Source: Gemmatimonadota bacterium (GTDB taxonomy: Bacteria > Latescibacterota > UBA2968 > GCA-2709665). Taken from it: DNA of 64,000 bases. This document shows positions 1 through 8,139 of this stretch, in pieces. A model generated the notes under the pieces. It made no database searches and was not told where the DNA came from. It worked only from the letters and a program-made list of their open reading frames with translations. The stretch covers positions 248,001 to 312,000 of the forward strand of contig JAPPFJ010000033.1 of NCBI GenBank assembly GCA_028877215.1, given 5' to 3'. Within the stretch, counting starts at the first letter, position 1. Every line of letters begins with the position of its first letter. Position numbers and translations under genes: made by a program.

Positions 1-2
1 AT

Positions 3-3000
3 CTGGCTTTTTTGGATCAGTCGGAAGCCCGTAACGAGCCCATGCCGGTTGGAGAACGGACGGACCTGGCAAGGAGGCAGGTGGCATTCGGATACACCGC
101 CGACGAAATTGAATATGTCCTTGTACCCATGGCGAACGACGGCAAGGAACCCGTGGGATCCATGGGCGACGATACCCCCCTTGCGATGTTGTCCGAACGG
201 CCACAGCTTCTATACAACTTCTTTACGCAGCGATTCGCGCAGGTCACGAATCCGCCAATCGATCCGTTGCGGGAAGAACTGGTGATGTCGTTGGACGTAC
301 TGCTGGGTCGCCGAAGGAATATCTTCAGGGAGAAGGCGGCCAACGCTCGGCTGATCCGAATCCCTTCCCCGGTCCTGCTGGATTCTGAATTTCGGCGGCT
401 TTCCAGCTCCGGTCTGCCGGGATTTGAATCTGAAAAACTGCCGGCGCTGTTCAATCCGTCGGAGGGGGTCGAAGGCCTGCGAACGGCCCTGGACAGGATG
501 TGTCTCCAGGCGTCGCGCGCAGTCGAGTCGGGCAGGGCCCTGCTGGTTCTGAGCGACCGCGGCGTGGACTCGAATCACGCCCCCATCCCCATGCTGCTGG
601 CGGTAGGCGCTGTACATCATCATCTGATCCGGGAAGGGAAGCGGATGCAGGCGAGCCTGATTGTGGAGTCAGGGGAGCCAAGGGAAGTTCACCACGTCGC
701 CGCGCTGATCGGGTACGGCGCCAGCGCCGTAAATCCATATCTGGTCTACGAAGGTCTGTACGAACTGATCCGGACCGGCGACCTGGAAGGCGAAATAACC
801 TACGCAAAAGCGCTGGACAATTACCGGCGCGCGCTGGAAGCGGGTATCCTGAAGGTGATCTGTAAAATGGGGATATCCACCCTGAGCAGCTACTGCGGCG
901 CTCAGATTTTCGACGCGGTCGGTCTGCACCCGGACGTGGTGGACCGGTATTTCTCCGGTACGGTATCCCAGGTTGGCGGGATCGGACTTGCCGAAATTGC
1001 CGACGACGCGGCCGACCGGCACCAGCTTGCGTTCCAGCCCGAAGAGTCGCCCGCGATGACGGACGCTGGAATCTACCGGTTCCGGCGGGACGGCGAGTTC
1101 CATGCCTTCAATCCCCCGGTCTTCAAGGCCATCCGAAATGTGGCCAAATCCGGGAATTACGACGACTATACGGCCTATTCCCGGCTGGTGGAGGGGCGTC
1201 CGGCGGCCTCGCTGCGTGATCTCATGACGTTTCAGGAAGGGCCATCTGTCCCCATAGAGGAGGTCGAGCCGCCTGAAGCCATCTGCCGGCGCTTTGTGTC
1301 CTCCGCGATGTCGCACGGTGCGCTCTCACGCGAGGCACACGAAACGCTGGCGATTGCGTTGAACCGGCTTGGCGCCAAGAGCAACAGCGGGGAGGGCGGC
1401 GAAGACCCCGCCCGGTACAGGCGCCTGCCCAACGGAGACCGGCCCAACAGCGCCATCAAGCAGGTGGCCTCCGGAAGGTTTGGTGTCACGCCCGAGTACC
1501 TGGCTTCGGCAAAGGAACTGGAGATCAAGATGGCACAGGGTTCCAAACCGGGCGAGGGCGGGCAGCTGCCGGGGCACAAAGTTTCCGCGGAGATCGCGCT
1601 GATCCGGCATTCCGTTCCGGGTGTAACGCTGATTTCGCCGCCCCCTCATCACGACATTTACAGTATCGAAGACATCGCACAACTCATTTATGACCTGAAA
1701 CGCGTGAATCCCCGGGCAAAGGTGTGCGTCAAGCTGGTCTCGGTGGCAGGAATCGGTACCATTGCGGCGGGGGTCGTCAAAGGCTACGCGGACGTGGTCC
1801 ACATCAGCGGGCACGACGGCGGTACCGGCGCCTCGCCCCTGGGCGCCATCAAACATTCGGGCGGGCCCTGGGAGCTGGGCCTTGCCGAGGTTCAGCAGAC
1901 GCTGGTGATGAACGACCTGCGCGGACGGGTTGTGCTTCGCGTGGACGGCGGTCTGAAAACCGCCAGGGACGTGGTTGTCGCGGCGGCTCTCGGTGCAGAG
2001 GAGTACGGATTCGGCACGGCGGCGCTGGTGGCAATGGGCTGCGTAATGGCACGGCAATGCCACCTGAATACCTGTCCGGTCGGCGTGGCCACGCAGAAGC
2101 CCGAATTGCGCGGGAAATTCAATGGCTCCCCCGAGAACGTCGTTCGCTATTTTACCAATCTCGCCGGAGAGGTCCGTGAAGTCATCGCGGGACTGGGGTA
2201 TCGGTCGATGGAGAGCCTGATCGGCCGCCCGGAAATTCTGGAAGCGAGCGTCGACCCGAAGAAACATCGGTGGCGGGGTATCGATCTGGGCGATCTGCTG
2301 GCCGATCCGGATTCGGCCGGCACCCGTCCGCGGTTGCATACCCGCGAACGCAACGACAGGCCCGATGCATCCATTGACGACCTGCTGCTTCAGGACGCAA
2401 TGGATGCCATCAAGGAAGACAGCTCGATTACACTGAGTTACGATATTCAGAATACGCGTCGGGCGGTTGGCGCCAAGTTGGCCGGAGAGATCGCGTTTCA
2501 TTATGGAGACGGCGGCCTCGACAGTACCATCGAGTGCCGGTTTCGGGGCAGCGCGGGACAGAGCTTCGGGGCATTCTGCATACGCGGGTTGCGGCTGGTC
2601 CTAACCGGCGAGGCCAACGACTACGTCGGCAAGGGCATGCACGGTGGAGAACTCATTGTGCGACCGCCGGGCAACGCCGGGTTTCCGAGCCACAGGAATG
2701 CCATCGTCGGAAACACGGTCATGTACGGCGCCACCGGAGGCGTACTCTACGCGGCGGGCGTTGCCGGCGAGAGATTCTGCGTGCGCAACAGCGGCGGTCG
2801 TGCGGTTGTGGAGGGTGTGGGAGACCACGGGTGCGAGTACATGACCGACGGTGTGGTGATTGTGTTGGGCGGCACCGGGCGGAACTTTGGCGCCGGAATG
2901 ACGGGCGGAGTCGCGTATGTGCTGGACGAAGAGGGATCGTTTGAAAGCAGATATAACCCGCAACTCGTGCGCATCCATCGTATCAACCAGGCTGACGACG

Positions 3001-3290
3001 TCAGCCTGCTGAAGAAGATGATCGGACGACACCTCGAAAACACCAACAGCCGACGCGCGAGCGACATTATCGCCCGATGGGAGAAATTCCTGCCCAAATT
3101 CTGGAAGGTGACCCCGGATGCGCCCGACCTCGGCGACGAACTGGTCATTCCAGACCGATACCGCGAAACACATCGGGAAACCCGAAGGCATAAAGCGCAG
3201 GACCAACGCGAAAAGCGGACGTCGCAAATCACGGAAGGCGACCCTGTTCACGCGCGAATGCGAGCATCCGGCGGTTCCGGCGGGGAATAG
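3..3290 (+). CDS. gltB: Glutamate synthase large (alpha) subunit, 5'-truncated by window edge
   Basis: Last ~1,095 residues of a GltB-type glutamate synthase, which makes two glutamates from glutamine and 2-oxoglutarate. The reading frame runs open to the window edge, so the missing ~400 residues (the class II glutaminase domain) should lie upstream. Numbering from the TTG at 12: the central domain covers ~1-420. The FMN/synthase domain starts ~426 with the family hallmark MSHGALSREAHETLA followed by KSNSGEGGEDP. Cys677, Cys683 and Cys688 (CVMARQCHLNTC) are the 3Fe-4S ligands. The GXGXG repeat domain is at ~770-970 (YVGKGMHGGELIV). The C-terminal ~40 residues are charged and unlike a conserved domain. 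No small subunit (gltD) follows; the next gene is an SDR 120 bp on, so the electron-donor subunit must be elsewhere, or the enzyme uses another donor. Confidence 0.93.
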   Translation: MAFLDQSEARNEPMPVGERTDLARRQVAFGYTADEIEYVLVPMANDGKEPVGSMGDDTPLAMLSERPQLLYNFFTQRFAQVTNPPIDPLREELVMSLDVLLGRRRNIFREKAANARLIRIPSPVLLDSEFRRLSSSGLPGFESEKLPALFNPSEGVEGLRTALDRMCLQASRAVESGRALLVLSDRGVDSNHAPIPMLLAVGAVHHHLIREGKRMQASLIVESGEPREVHHVAALIGYGASAVNPYLVYEGLYELIRTGDLEGEITYAKALDNYRRALEAGILKVICKMGISTLSSYCGAQIFDAVGLHPDVVDRYFSGTVSQVGGIGLAEIADDAADRHQLAFQPEESPAMTDAGIYRFRRDGEFHAFNPPVFKAIRNVAKSGNYDDYTAYSRLVEGRPAASLRDLMTFQEGPSVPIEEVEPPEAICRRFVSSAMSHGALSREAHETLAIALNRLGAKSNSGEGGEDPARYRRLPNGDRPNSAIKQVASGRFGVTPEYLASAKELEIKMAQGSKPGEGGQLPGHKVSAEIALIRHSVPGVTLISPPPHHDIYSIEDIAQLIYDLKRVNPRAKVCVKLVSVAGIGTIAAGVVKGYADVVHISGHDGGTGASPLGAIKHSGGPWELGLAEVQQTLVMNDLRGRVVLRVDGGLKTARDVVVAAALGAEEYGFGTAALVAMGCVMARQCHLNTCPVGVATQKPELRGKFNGSPENVVRYFTNLAGEVREVIAGLGYRSMESLIGRPEILEASVDPKKHRWRGIDLGDLLADPDSAGTRPRLHTRERNDRPDASIDDLLLQDAMDAIKEDSSITLSYDIQNTRRAVGAKLAGEIAFHYGDGGLDSTIECRFRGSAGQSFGAFCIRGLRLVLTGEANDYVGKGMHGGELIVRPPGNAGFPSHRNAIVGNTVMYGATGGVLYAAGVAGERFCVRNSGGRAVVEGVGDHGCEYMTDGVVIVLGGTGRNFGAGMTGGVAYVLDEEGSFESRYNPQLVRIHRINQADDVSLLKKMIGRHLENTNSRRASDIIARWEKFLPKFWKVTPDAPDLGDELVIPDRYRETHRETRRHKAQDQREKRTSQITEGDPVHARMRASGGSGGE

Positions 3291-3410
3291 CGGTCGGTCC
3301 CGGGAGTCCTTCGGGTCCTGGTTTACTGTTCCCCGAATTCCTCACCATTCGGCAACTTATTTCCGGGACAGAACACTGGACGCCGGCTTTATCGAAGAGG
3401 AAGGGGCCTT

Positions 3411-4166
3411 ATGGTTGATATGACAGGCAAGGTGGCGCTGATAACCGGGTCTTCCAGGGGCATCGGACGTGGATGTGCCGTAGAGATGGCCCGTGCGGGC
3501 GCCGATATTGCGGTAAATTACCATTCGCATCCCGACGACGCGGAGAACGTCGCGAACGAGGTCCGCGCAGAGGGTCGCGAGGCGCTGGTCGTACAAGCCG
3601 ATGTTTCGGACCGGGGCGCGGTGGACCGGATGGTCGAAGCAACGGTAGACCGTTTTGGCAGGCTCGATATCGTCGTGGCCAATGCCTATTACAGCAAGCG
3701 TGAACCCTTTCTGGAACTCTCGATACAGGCTGTGCGGCGGACGTGGGAGGTCTGTATGTGGGGCAGCTTCCACGTTGCGCAGGCCGGCGCCCGGCAGATG
3801 GTGGACCAGGGCGGGGGCGGCAGCATCCTGTTCATCAGTTCCGTGCTGGCGCACGTACCGATGCCGACGTCCATGCCGTACAATTCGGCCAAGGCCGGCA
3901 TCAACCAGATGTGCCGCACCATCGCGGCCGAACTCGCGCAACATCGCATCCGTGCAAACGTGATCGAACCCGGTTATACGGACACGCCAGGAGAACGGCA
4001 ATTCGCCACGGACGAACAGATCAGTGAGGCGGCAAGAGGCATGCCATGGGGCAGGCTGGGCACCATCGAGGACCTTGGGAAAGCGGCCGCGTTTCTGTGT
4101 TCCGACGCCGCGGATTACATTACCGGGACGATTCTGAAAGTGGACGGAGGGTTGTGCCTGAAATAG
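3411..4166 (+). CDS. Short-chain dehydrogenase/reductase (SDR), classical type
   Basis: 251-residue NAD(P)-dependent oxidoreductase. The cofactor motif TGSSRGIGRG is at residues 12-21, the catalytic Ser at 143/144, and YNSAK supplies Tyr157 and Lys161. The C-terminus has the usual YITGTILKVDGG segment. The NNAG structural motif is altered to VANAYY. The start is fixed by GAGGAAGGGG just upstream of ATG 3411. Many such proteins are annotated as 3-oxoacyl-ACP reductase (FabG) or glucose 1-dehydrogenase, but the substrate cannot be told from sequence. The gene stands alone between gltB and a secreted repeat protein. Confidence 0.9.
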   Translation: MVDMTGKVALITGSSRGIGRGCAVEMARAGADIAVNYHSHPDDAENVANEVRAEGREALVVQADVSDRGAVDRMVEATVDRFGRLDIVVANAYYSKREPFLELSIQAVRRTWEVCMWGSFHVAQAGARQMVDQGGGGSILFISSVLAHVPMPTSMPYNSAKAGINQMCRTIAAELAQHRIRANVIEPGYTDTPGERQFATDEQISEAARGMPWGRLGTIEDLGKAAAFLCSDAADYITGTILKVDGGLCLK

Positions 4167-4254
4167 GCGCCCGGTTTCCATCCGGCCGCCGTAAGGCAAT
4201 GCTTGCGGCACTGCCGATCGCCACCGTATTCTACACTTCGCGAAACGTGAAGTT

Positions 4255-5385
4255 ATGCAAATCGTTCGATTCACAATCTTTCTGTGCGCGTGCCTTTGGG
4301 GGATTTCGATTCCGGCGGCCGACGTGGTCGTGGAGATGCACCAGGAGGAAGAAGAGGCGGAACTGCGGTACCGCGTCGGCGTGATCGACGCGGCAACGCG
4401 CACGGTCGACTGGGGAGAGGTGGGCGCGCACGACGACGGCCGGTTCCCGTCCGTTGCCGTGGACGGCGAAATTGTCGTGGAGGTACACCAGTCGCACCAG
4501 GGAACGAATCTGTGGTACAAGGTCGGCAAGGTCGACGCGGTGACAAAGTCGATCCGGTGGGGCGCGGGAAGAAAGTTCGACGGGGGCCAGTACCCGATGG
4601 TGGCGCTGGACGGCCGGGTGGTTGTGGAAGTACACCAGTCGCATGTCGGCACGAATCTCTGGTATCACGTGGGCATCGTGGATACCGCGGCCGATTCGAT
4701 TATCTGGGGCGATTCGGGGAAGTACGATGGGGGGCGGTTCCCGTCGGTGGCGCTGTCTGACGGGATGGTCGTGGAAGTCCACCAGTCCGAAGAGGACGAA
4801 CGTCTATGGTACAATGTGGGTGCCGTGGATACAACGGTGAAGTCTATTGCGTGGGGTGACGCGCAGGTATACGATGGCGGCCAGACGCCCTCCGTGGATA
4901 TGGACGATGGCGTGGTGGTTGAGATGCACGAGTCGATCGGCGGGCTGCGGCTGTGGTTTAACGTGGGCGTTCTGGACGTGGAACGAAAGATCGTCGATTG
5001 GGGCGAGGCGATGGAATTCGACAGGGGCCTTGCTCCCAACGTCGCACTGGACAACGGCATCGTGATGGAGGCGCATCAGGCCCACAACAGTAGCGACCTC
5101 TGGTATCACGTCGGATCGGTGGACCCGGAAGCGAAGACGGTGTCCTGGGGGACGGGCTGGAACTACGGTGAGGGCATACTGCCCGCCGTGAGCGTCAGCA
5201 TCCGGCAACGCCCCGCGGATTTCGACGGCAGCGGCCAGGTGGACTTTGCCGATTTTCTGTTGTTTGCAAAGGCCTTTGGTTCCGAGGCCGGGGACGTGGA
5301 TTTCGAGACCCGATTTGACCTGGACGGAGACGGCCGCATCGGGTTTAACGATTTTATCCGATTCGCACGGGAATTCGGTACATAG
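4255..5385 (+). CDS. Secreted six-repeat (propeller-like) protein with C-terminal EF-hand/dockerin-like pair
   Basis: 376 residues. The N-terminus MQIVRFTIFLCACLWGISIP followed by AADVVVE is a signal peptide. Residues 24-317 are six consecutive repeats of exactly 49 residues (147 bp). Each opens with VVVEVHQ-like strands (coding starts 4324, 4471, 4618, 4765, 4912, 5059), continues with a LWYxVGxVD strand, and ends with WG...YDGGxxPSVALD. This all-beta, blade-like pattern suggests a beta-propeller, though the fold is inferred. The tail holds two calcium-loop segments, DFDGSGQVDFADFLLFAKAFG (first 20 residues shown elsewhere in the window in variants) and DLDGDGRIGFNDFIRFAREF, like dockerin type I halves. 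I do not recognise a named function; extracellular binding or a structural role is likely. Confidence 0.85.
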   Translation: MQIVRFTIFLCACLWGISIPAADVVVEMHQEEEEAELRYRVGVIDAATRTVDWGEVGAHDDGRFPSVAVDGEIVVEVHQSHQGTNLWYKVGKVDAVTKSIRWGAGRKFDGGQYPMVALDGRVVVEVHQSHVGTNLWYHVGIVDTAADSIIWGDSGKYDGGRFPSVALSDGMVVEVHQSEEDERLWYNVGAVDTTVKSIAWGDAQVYDGGQTPSVDMDDGVVVEMHESIGGLRLWFNVGVLDVERKIVDWGEAMEFDRGLAPNVALDNGIVMEAHQAHNSSDLWYHVGSVDPEAKTVSWGTGWNYGEGILPAVSVSIRQRPADFDGSGQVDFADFLLFAKAFGSEAGDVDFETRFDLDGDGRIGFNDFIRFAREFGT

Positions 5386-5539
5386 CGAAGAAGTGAACGA
5401 TCAGCCGGCAAGTCAGGCGTCTTCACCGCCGCGGGAACGGGTTCCGTGGCGGTATCTTTATGCCTGTTACATGAGCCGGGCCGAAGGTCTGTTTACGGGC
5501 TTTTTTGTACACCATGAAGAGTCAATTTCCTATATTTTC

Positions 5540-5731
5540 TTAGAAGCTGTTTTAAAATTACCGGTGAGTTCCCGAGCGCGAGCGAAAAAGTGGCGGTCAA
5601 GGCGGGAAAATCCGTCTATGAGAGGCGAGCAAGCGCAGCCTCGATCTCGTACGACGGGTGGGTTTGACCAACGCCGACCGGCGCTATTGCAGCCGCGCGA
5701 AGACCGCTGGGAATTTTAAGACAGCTTCTTA
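5540..5731. mobile_element. MITE-like element, copy 1 (192 bp)
   Basis: Terminal inverted repeats GAAGCTGTTTTAAAATT and AATTTTAAGACAGCTTC (one mismatch over 17 bp) are bounded on both sides by TTA, the likely target duplication. There is no coding capacity. The inside starts ACCGGTGAGTTCCCGAGCG and ends GACCGCTGGG. A second, shorter copy with the same ends lies at 11481-11647. The middle (about 5610-5650) differs from copy 2. It was probably mobilised in trans by a transposase not present in this window. Confidence 0.75.
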
Positions 5732-5732
5732 A

Positions 5733-5837
5733 TGCGGGGCGGATTACTACCGGGTGGTCTGGATCAACGTCGATTCCCCTGCCGGTTTTCCGTTCCCACG
5801 GCGTACCGTGAAGTTGAATTGGCCCAATCTCCTATGA
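5733..5837 (+). pseudogene. Orphan 3' gene fragment cut off by the MITE
   Basis: Frame CGADYYRVVWINVDSPAG... ending NWPNLL-stop, 34 codons. It opens directly after the MITE end and ends with a TGA that overlaps the ATG of the next gene (ATGA at 5834-5837). That translational coupling and the protein-like composition suggest this is the surviving C-terminus of the former upstream operon partner of the DUF3047 gene. No matching 5' part is visible to the left of the element, so the loss was more than a simple insertion. The original function is unknown. Confidence 0.45.
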
Positions 5838-6613
5838 GACGATTCCAGAAAATCATCATCGGGATCCTGATCGGATCGTCGGCGTATGCGGGCGATCCGC
5901 CCCCGGAGTTCCGTACGCCTTCAGGGGATTCCATCCTCGTTCTGGAGACATTCGAATACCCCGAGCAGCTCGGGCGGTTTCCCGGAAATTGGGAAGGAAG
6001 GGTGGGCTGGCGCCACAAGAAAACAAAGAAGAAAGAGGACCTGTATTACACGATTCAGGCTGAGAACGGCGATCATTTTCTGAGAGCCGAGACCGTGGGC
6101 GGGTCCACCAACGCGGGTCGTGCCGCGAAAATAAAGGGTAGAAACATCAACCTCCGTGTCTTCAAGAAATTCAGGTGGCGCTGGCGTGTGTACAATCTTC
6201 CCGAAGGTGGAGATGAATCAAGAAAGAAGAAGAACGATAGTGCGGCGGCGGTAAGGCTGGTATTCAAGGGTCGATTATTTATTCCCAAGACACTCAAGTA
6301 CGTATGGAGCGCGACGCTGCCTGCAGGTACCGAGACCGAGAGCCCGCAACATGAAAATACCAAAGTGATCGTCCTGCAATCGGGAAGCAAAAATACAGGC
6401 AAATGGATATGGGAAGAGGTCAACGCATACGAAGACTACAAACGTGTTTTCGGTAGTGATCCGCGACTCGTCGGCGCCGTTGCAGTGCTGACGGATTCCG
6501 ACGATACAAAGACGCCGGTTAAGGCGGACTACGACGATATTACGTTCCTGATGGAGCCACCCGATTCATCGAAGGCCGATGCCTTACACGAGGTCAGGGG
6601 AGAAAAGAAATGA
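5834..6613 (+). CDS. DUF3047 family secreted protein
   Basis: 259 residues from ATG 5834. This start gives a clean signal peptide (MRRFQKIIIGILIGSSAYAG). The in-frame ATG at 5732 would add an implausible arginine-rich leader that begins at the MITE edge. The body matches the DUF3047 pattern: an early strand FRWRWRVYNLPEGGDE, then AAAVRLVFKG, KTLKYVWSATLPAGTETESP, KVIVLQSGSKNTGKWIWEE, the signature NAYEDYKRVFGSDP, and VAVLTDSDDT...ADYDDITF. The family is periplasmic or secreted with unknown function and a concanavalin/lectin-like all-beta look. It overlaps the following gene by 4 bp (ATGA), so the two are probably cotranslated. Confidence 0.8.
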   Translation: MRRFQKIIIGILIGSSAYAGDPPPEFRTPSGDSILVLETFEYPEQLGRFPGNWEGRVGWRHKKTKKKEDLYYTIQAENGDHFLRAETVGGSTNAGRAAKIKGRNINLRVFKKFRWRWRVYNLPEGGDESRKKKNDSAAAVRLVFKGRLFIPKTLKYVWSATLPAGTETESPQHENTKVIVLQSGSKNTGKWIWEEVNAYEDYKRVFGSDPRLVGAVAVLTDSDDTKTPVKADYDDITFLMEPPDSSKADALHEVRGEKK

Positions 6614-7938
6614 CAGCAAAAATGGGAGCGAGGCGGGAGCAGTTGCGAAAAGCAAATAGGGGTCGGCCGGCGGATCCCGGCTGCGGTCCGGCACGAAGTT
6701 GCAATGCAGGATACCCGTATCTGTACAGACGGGCGCTGGCGGGCTGGCCGCGCGCACTGGCGGGATACGTACGATTTCTTCTCCGGGCAGCGCTTGTTCG
6801 GACGGCGGCAGTCTGCCTGCTGACGGCTTCTGCAGCAACGGCGCAAAACGTGTCGATTACGGATTACGTGGTGCCCGTCAGCCGGGCGCACAACCTGCGC
6901 GTAGACGCGCTCAGCTTCAACTATGTGACGGAGGGTGACGACACCGTCGTTCAGAATGGCAACGTGACCGTCGTCTACAAGAAGTTCTACGAATCGCTTC
7001 CGTACGCTTACTCCGTAGACGCAACCGGCCAGGGTTCGATCAGGAAGAATATCATCACAAAGAAAAACGAGCGCGACGCCCTGACCCACTTGAAAACGAA
7101 TCTGAAGAAGTACCATCGGAATGAAGGCAGTTTCTTCTATTCGTGGGGCACGGACTCTGACCTGGATTCCGGATACGATCAACCCAACGTCGAGATGACG
7201 CTGGGAATCGGCCACGGACGGTTTATCGACGCCACCGCGCTTCGGAAGGCCGGGAGAATCGAGGAATTCTTCCTGGAGGAGGGAATCATCGGCGAGCATT
7301 TCTCCAGGGAGACGATGATAGAACTGGCGCACATAATAGACAGGGAAAGGGAATACAAGGAGCAGCACGGAGACCGGTACGAAAACTACTGGTTCGAAGA
7401 CATGCTGGCGGAGATCAGGAGGTCCCGCAGGGTTCTCGGAGAAGAGATCGGATTCGGCCTCGTGCGGATACAGGAAGTGCTGACACAGGAGCAGATCAGC
7501 AAGAGATTCTATGGTTGGGACATTACAACCGGCGTGCAGTTTCAGGTATTGAATCCGTATGTTGATCTGGACCGGCCGCCGCCCGGTCTCCTGATCAATT
7601 TTCGATATTCCCACCCGATCAGCTGGAGTACGCAGATCAACACCGACTTCCACTATGATACGCCTTTTTCCGGATCCTTCGGGAGCGACTACAACCTGCG
7701 TTGGCATACCGATTTCATCTACGAGGTGACAAACAGGATCCGCTTCACGACGCTGAAGACGATCCGTGCGCAGAAGCGCAAGGACAGGCAAGCCGAGATC
7801 ATCTCACACATCGCGTTTGCGCTCAGCTTCTATATCGAAAACAAGATCAACATGACGCTATCCGAGTCCTTTCGCGTCGCCAGGGGCGAAAAGTCCCGCC
7901 AAAGCTTCAATATGGGCTTGAGCTACCGAATTTTCTAA
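6610..7938 (+). CDS. Putative outer-membrane beta-barrel protein
   Basis: 442 residues, translationally coupled to the DUF3047 gene. An arginine-rich 50-residue leader precedes a hydrophobic stretch (AAVCLLTASAATAQ, ~67-80) that looks like the real signal sequence, so the leader is odd and the true start may be internal. The middle (~190-300) is charged and probably helical (MIELAHIIDREREY, MLAEIRRSRRVLGEE). From ~305 the sequence alternates strands with aromatic residues (PPPGLLINFRYSHPISWSTQ, SGSFGSDYNLRWHTDFIYEV). It ends SFNMGLSYRIF, the terminal Phe being the classic BAM-recognition residue. No family is recognised. Confidence 0.65.
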   Translation: MTAKMGARREQLRKANRGRPADPGCGPARSCNAGYPYLYRRALAGWPRALAGYVRFLLRAALVRTAAVCLLTASAATAQNVSITDYVVPVSRAHNLRVDALSFNYVTEGDDTVVQNGNVTVVYKKFYESLPYAYSVDATGQGSIRKNIITKKNERDALTHLKTNLKKYHRNEGSFFYSWGTDSDLDSGYDQPNVEMTLGIGHGRFIDATALRKAGRIEEFFLEEGIIGEHFSRETMIELAHIIDREREYKEQHGDRYENYWFEDMLAEIRRSRRVLGEEIGFGLVRIQEVLTQEQISKRFYGWDITTGVQFQVLNPYVDLDRPPPGLLINFRYSHPISWSTQINTDFHYDTPFSGSFGSDYNLRWHTDFIYEVTNRIRFTTLKTIRAQKRKDRQAEIISHIAFALSFYIENKINMTLSESFRVARGEKSRQSFNMGLSYRIF

Positions 7939-8139
7939 CGCCGGAAGTGTTGATGTGCGGAAACCGGTTCGTGCCGACAGGTCTACGCGTGTTGCGGACT
8001 CTTTGCATCACACAAAGACACACGCGAATAAAGCCTCGTTCCGCCCGCCGGTGAAACGCGCGCCTCTTGGCGCCGTCTGCCCCACCCGCCTCTCGCTGCT
8101 ACCTTCCCGACTCTTGCGATTCACCCCATCACAAAACCG

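Noticed and set aside
1326..2501. Long minus-strand open frame (391 aa) inside gltB
   Set aside because: It runs antisense to the conserved FMN and iron-sulfur domain of gltB. Its translation has no domain and arises from GC-rich codon bias.
3357..4652. 431-aa minus-strand open frame
   Set aside because: Spans antisense to the SDR and the repeat protein. No ribosome site, and the repetitive translation mirrors the 147-bp repeats.
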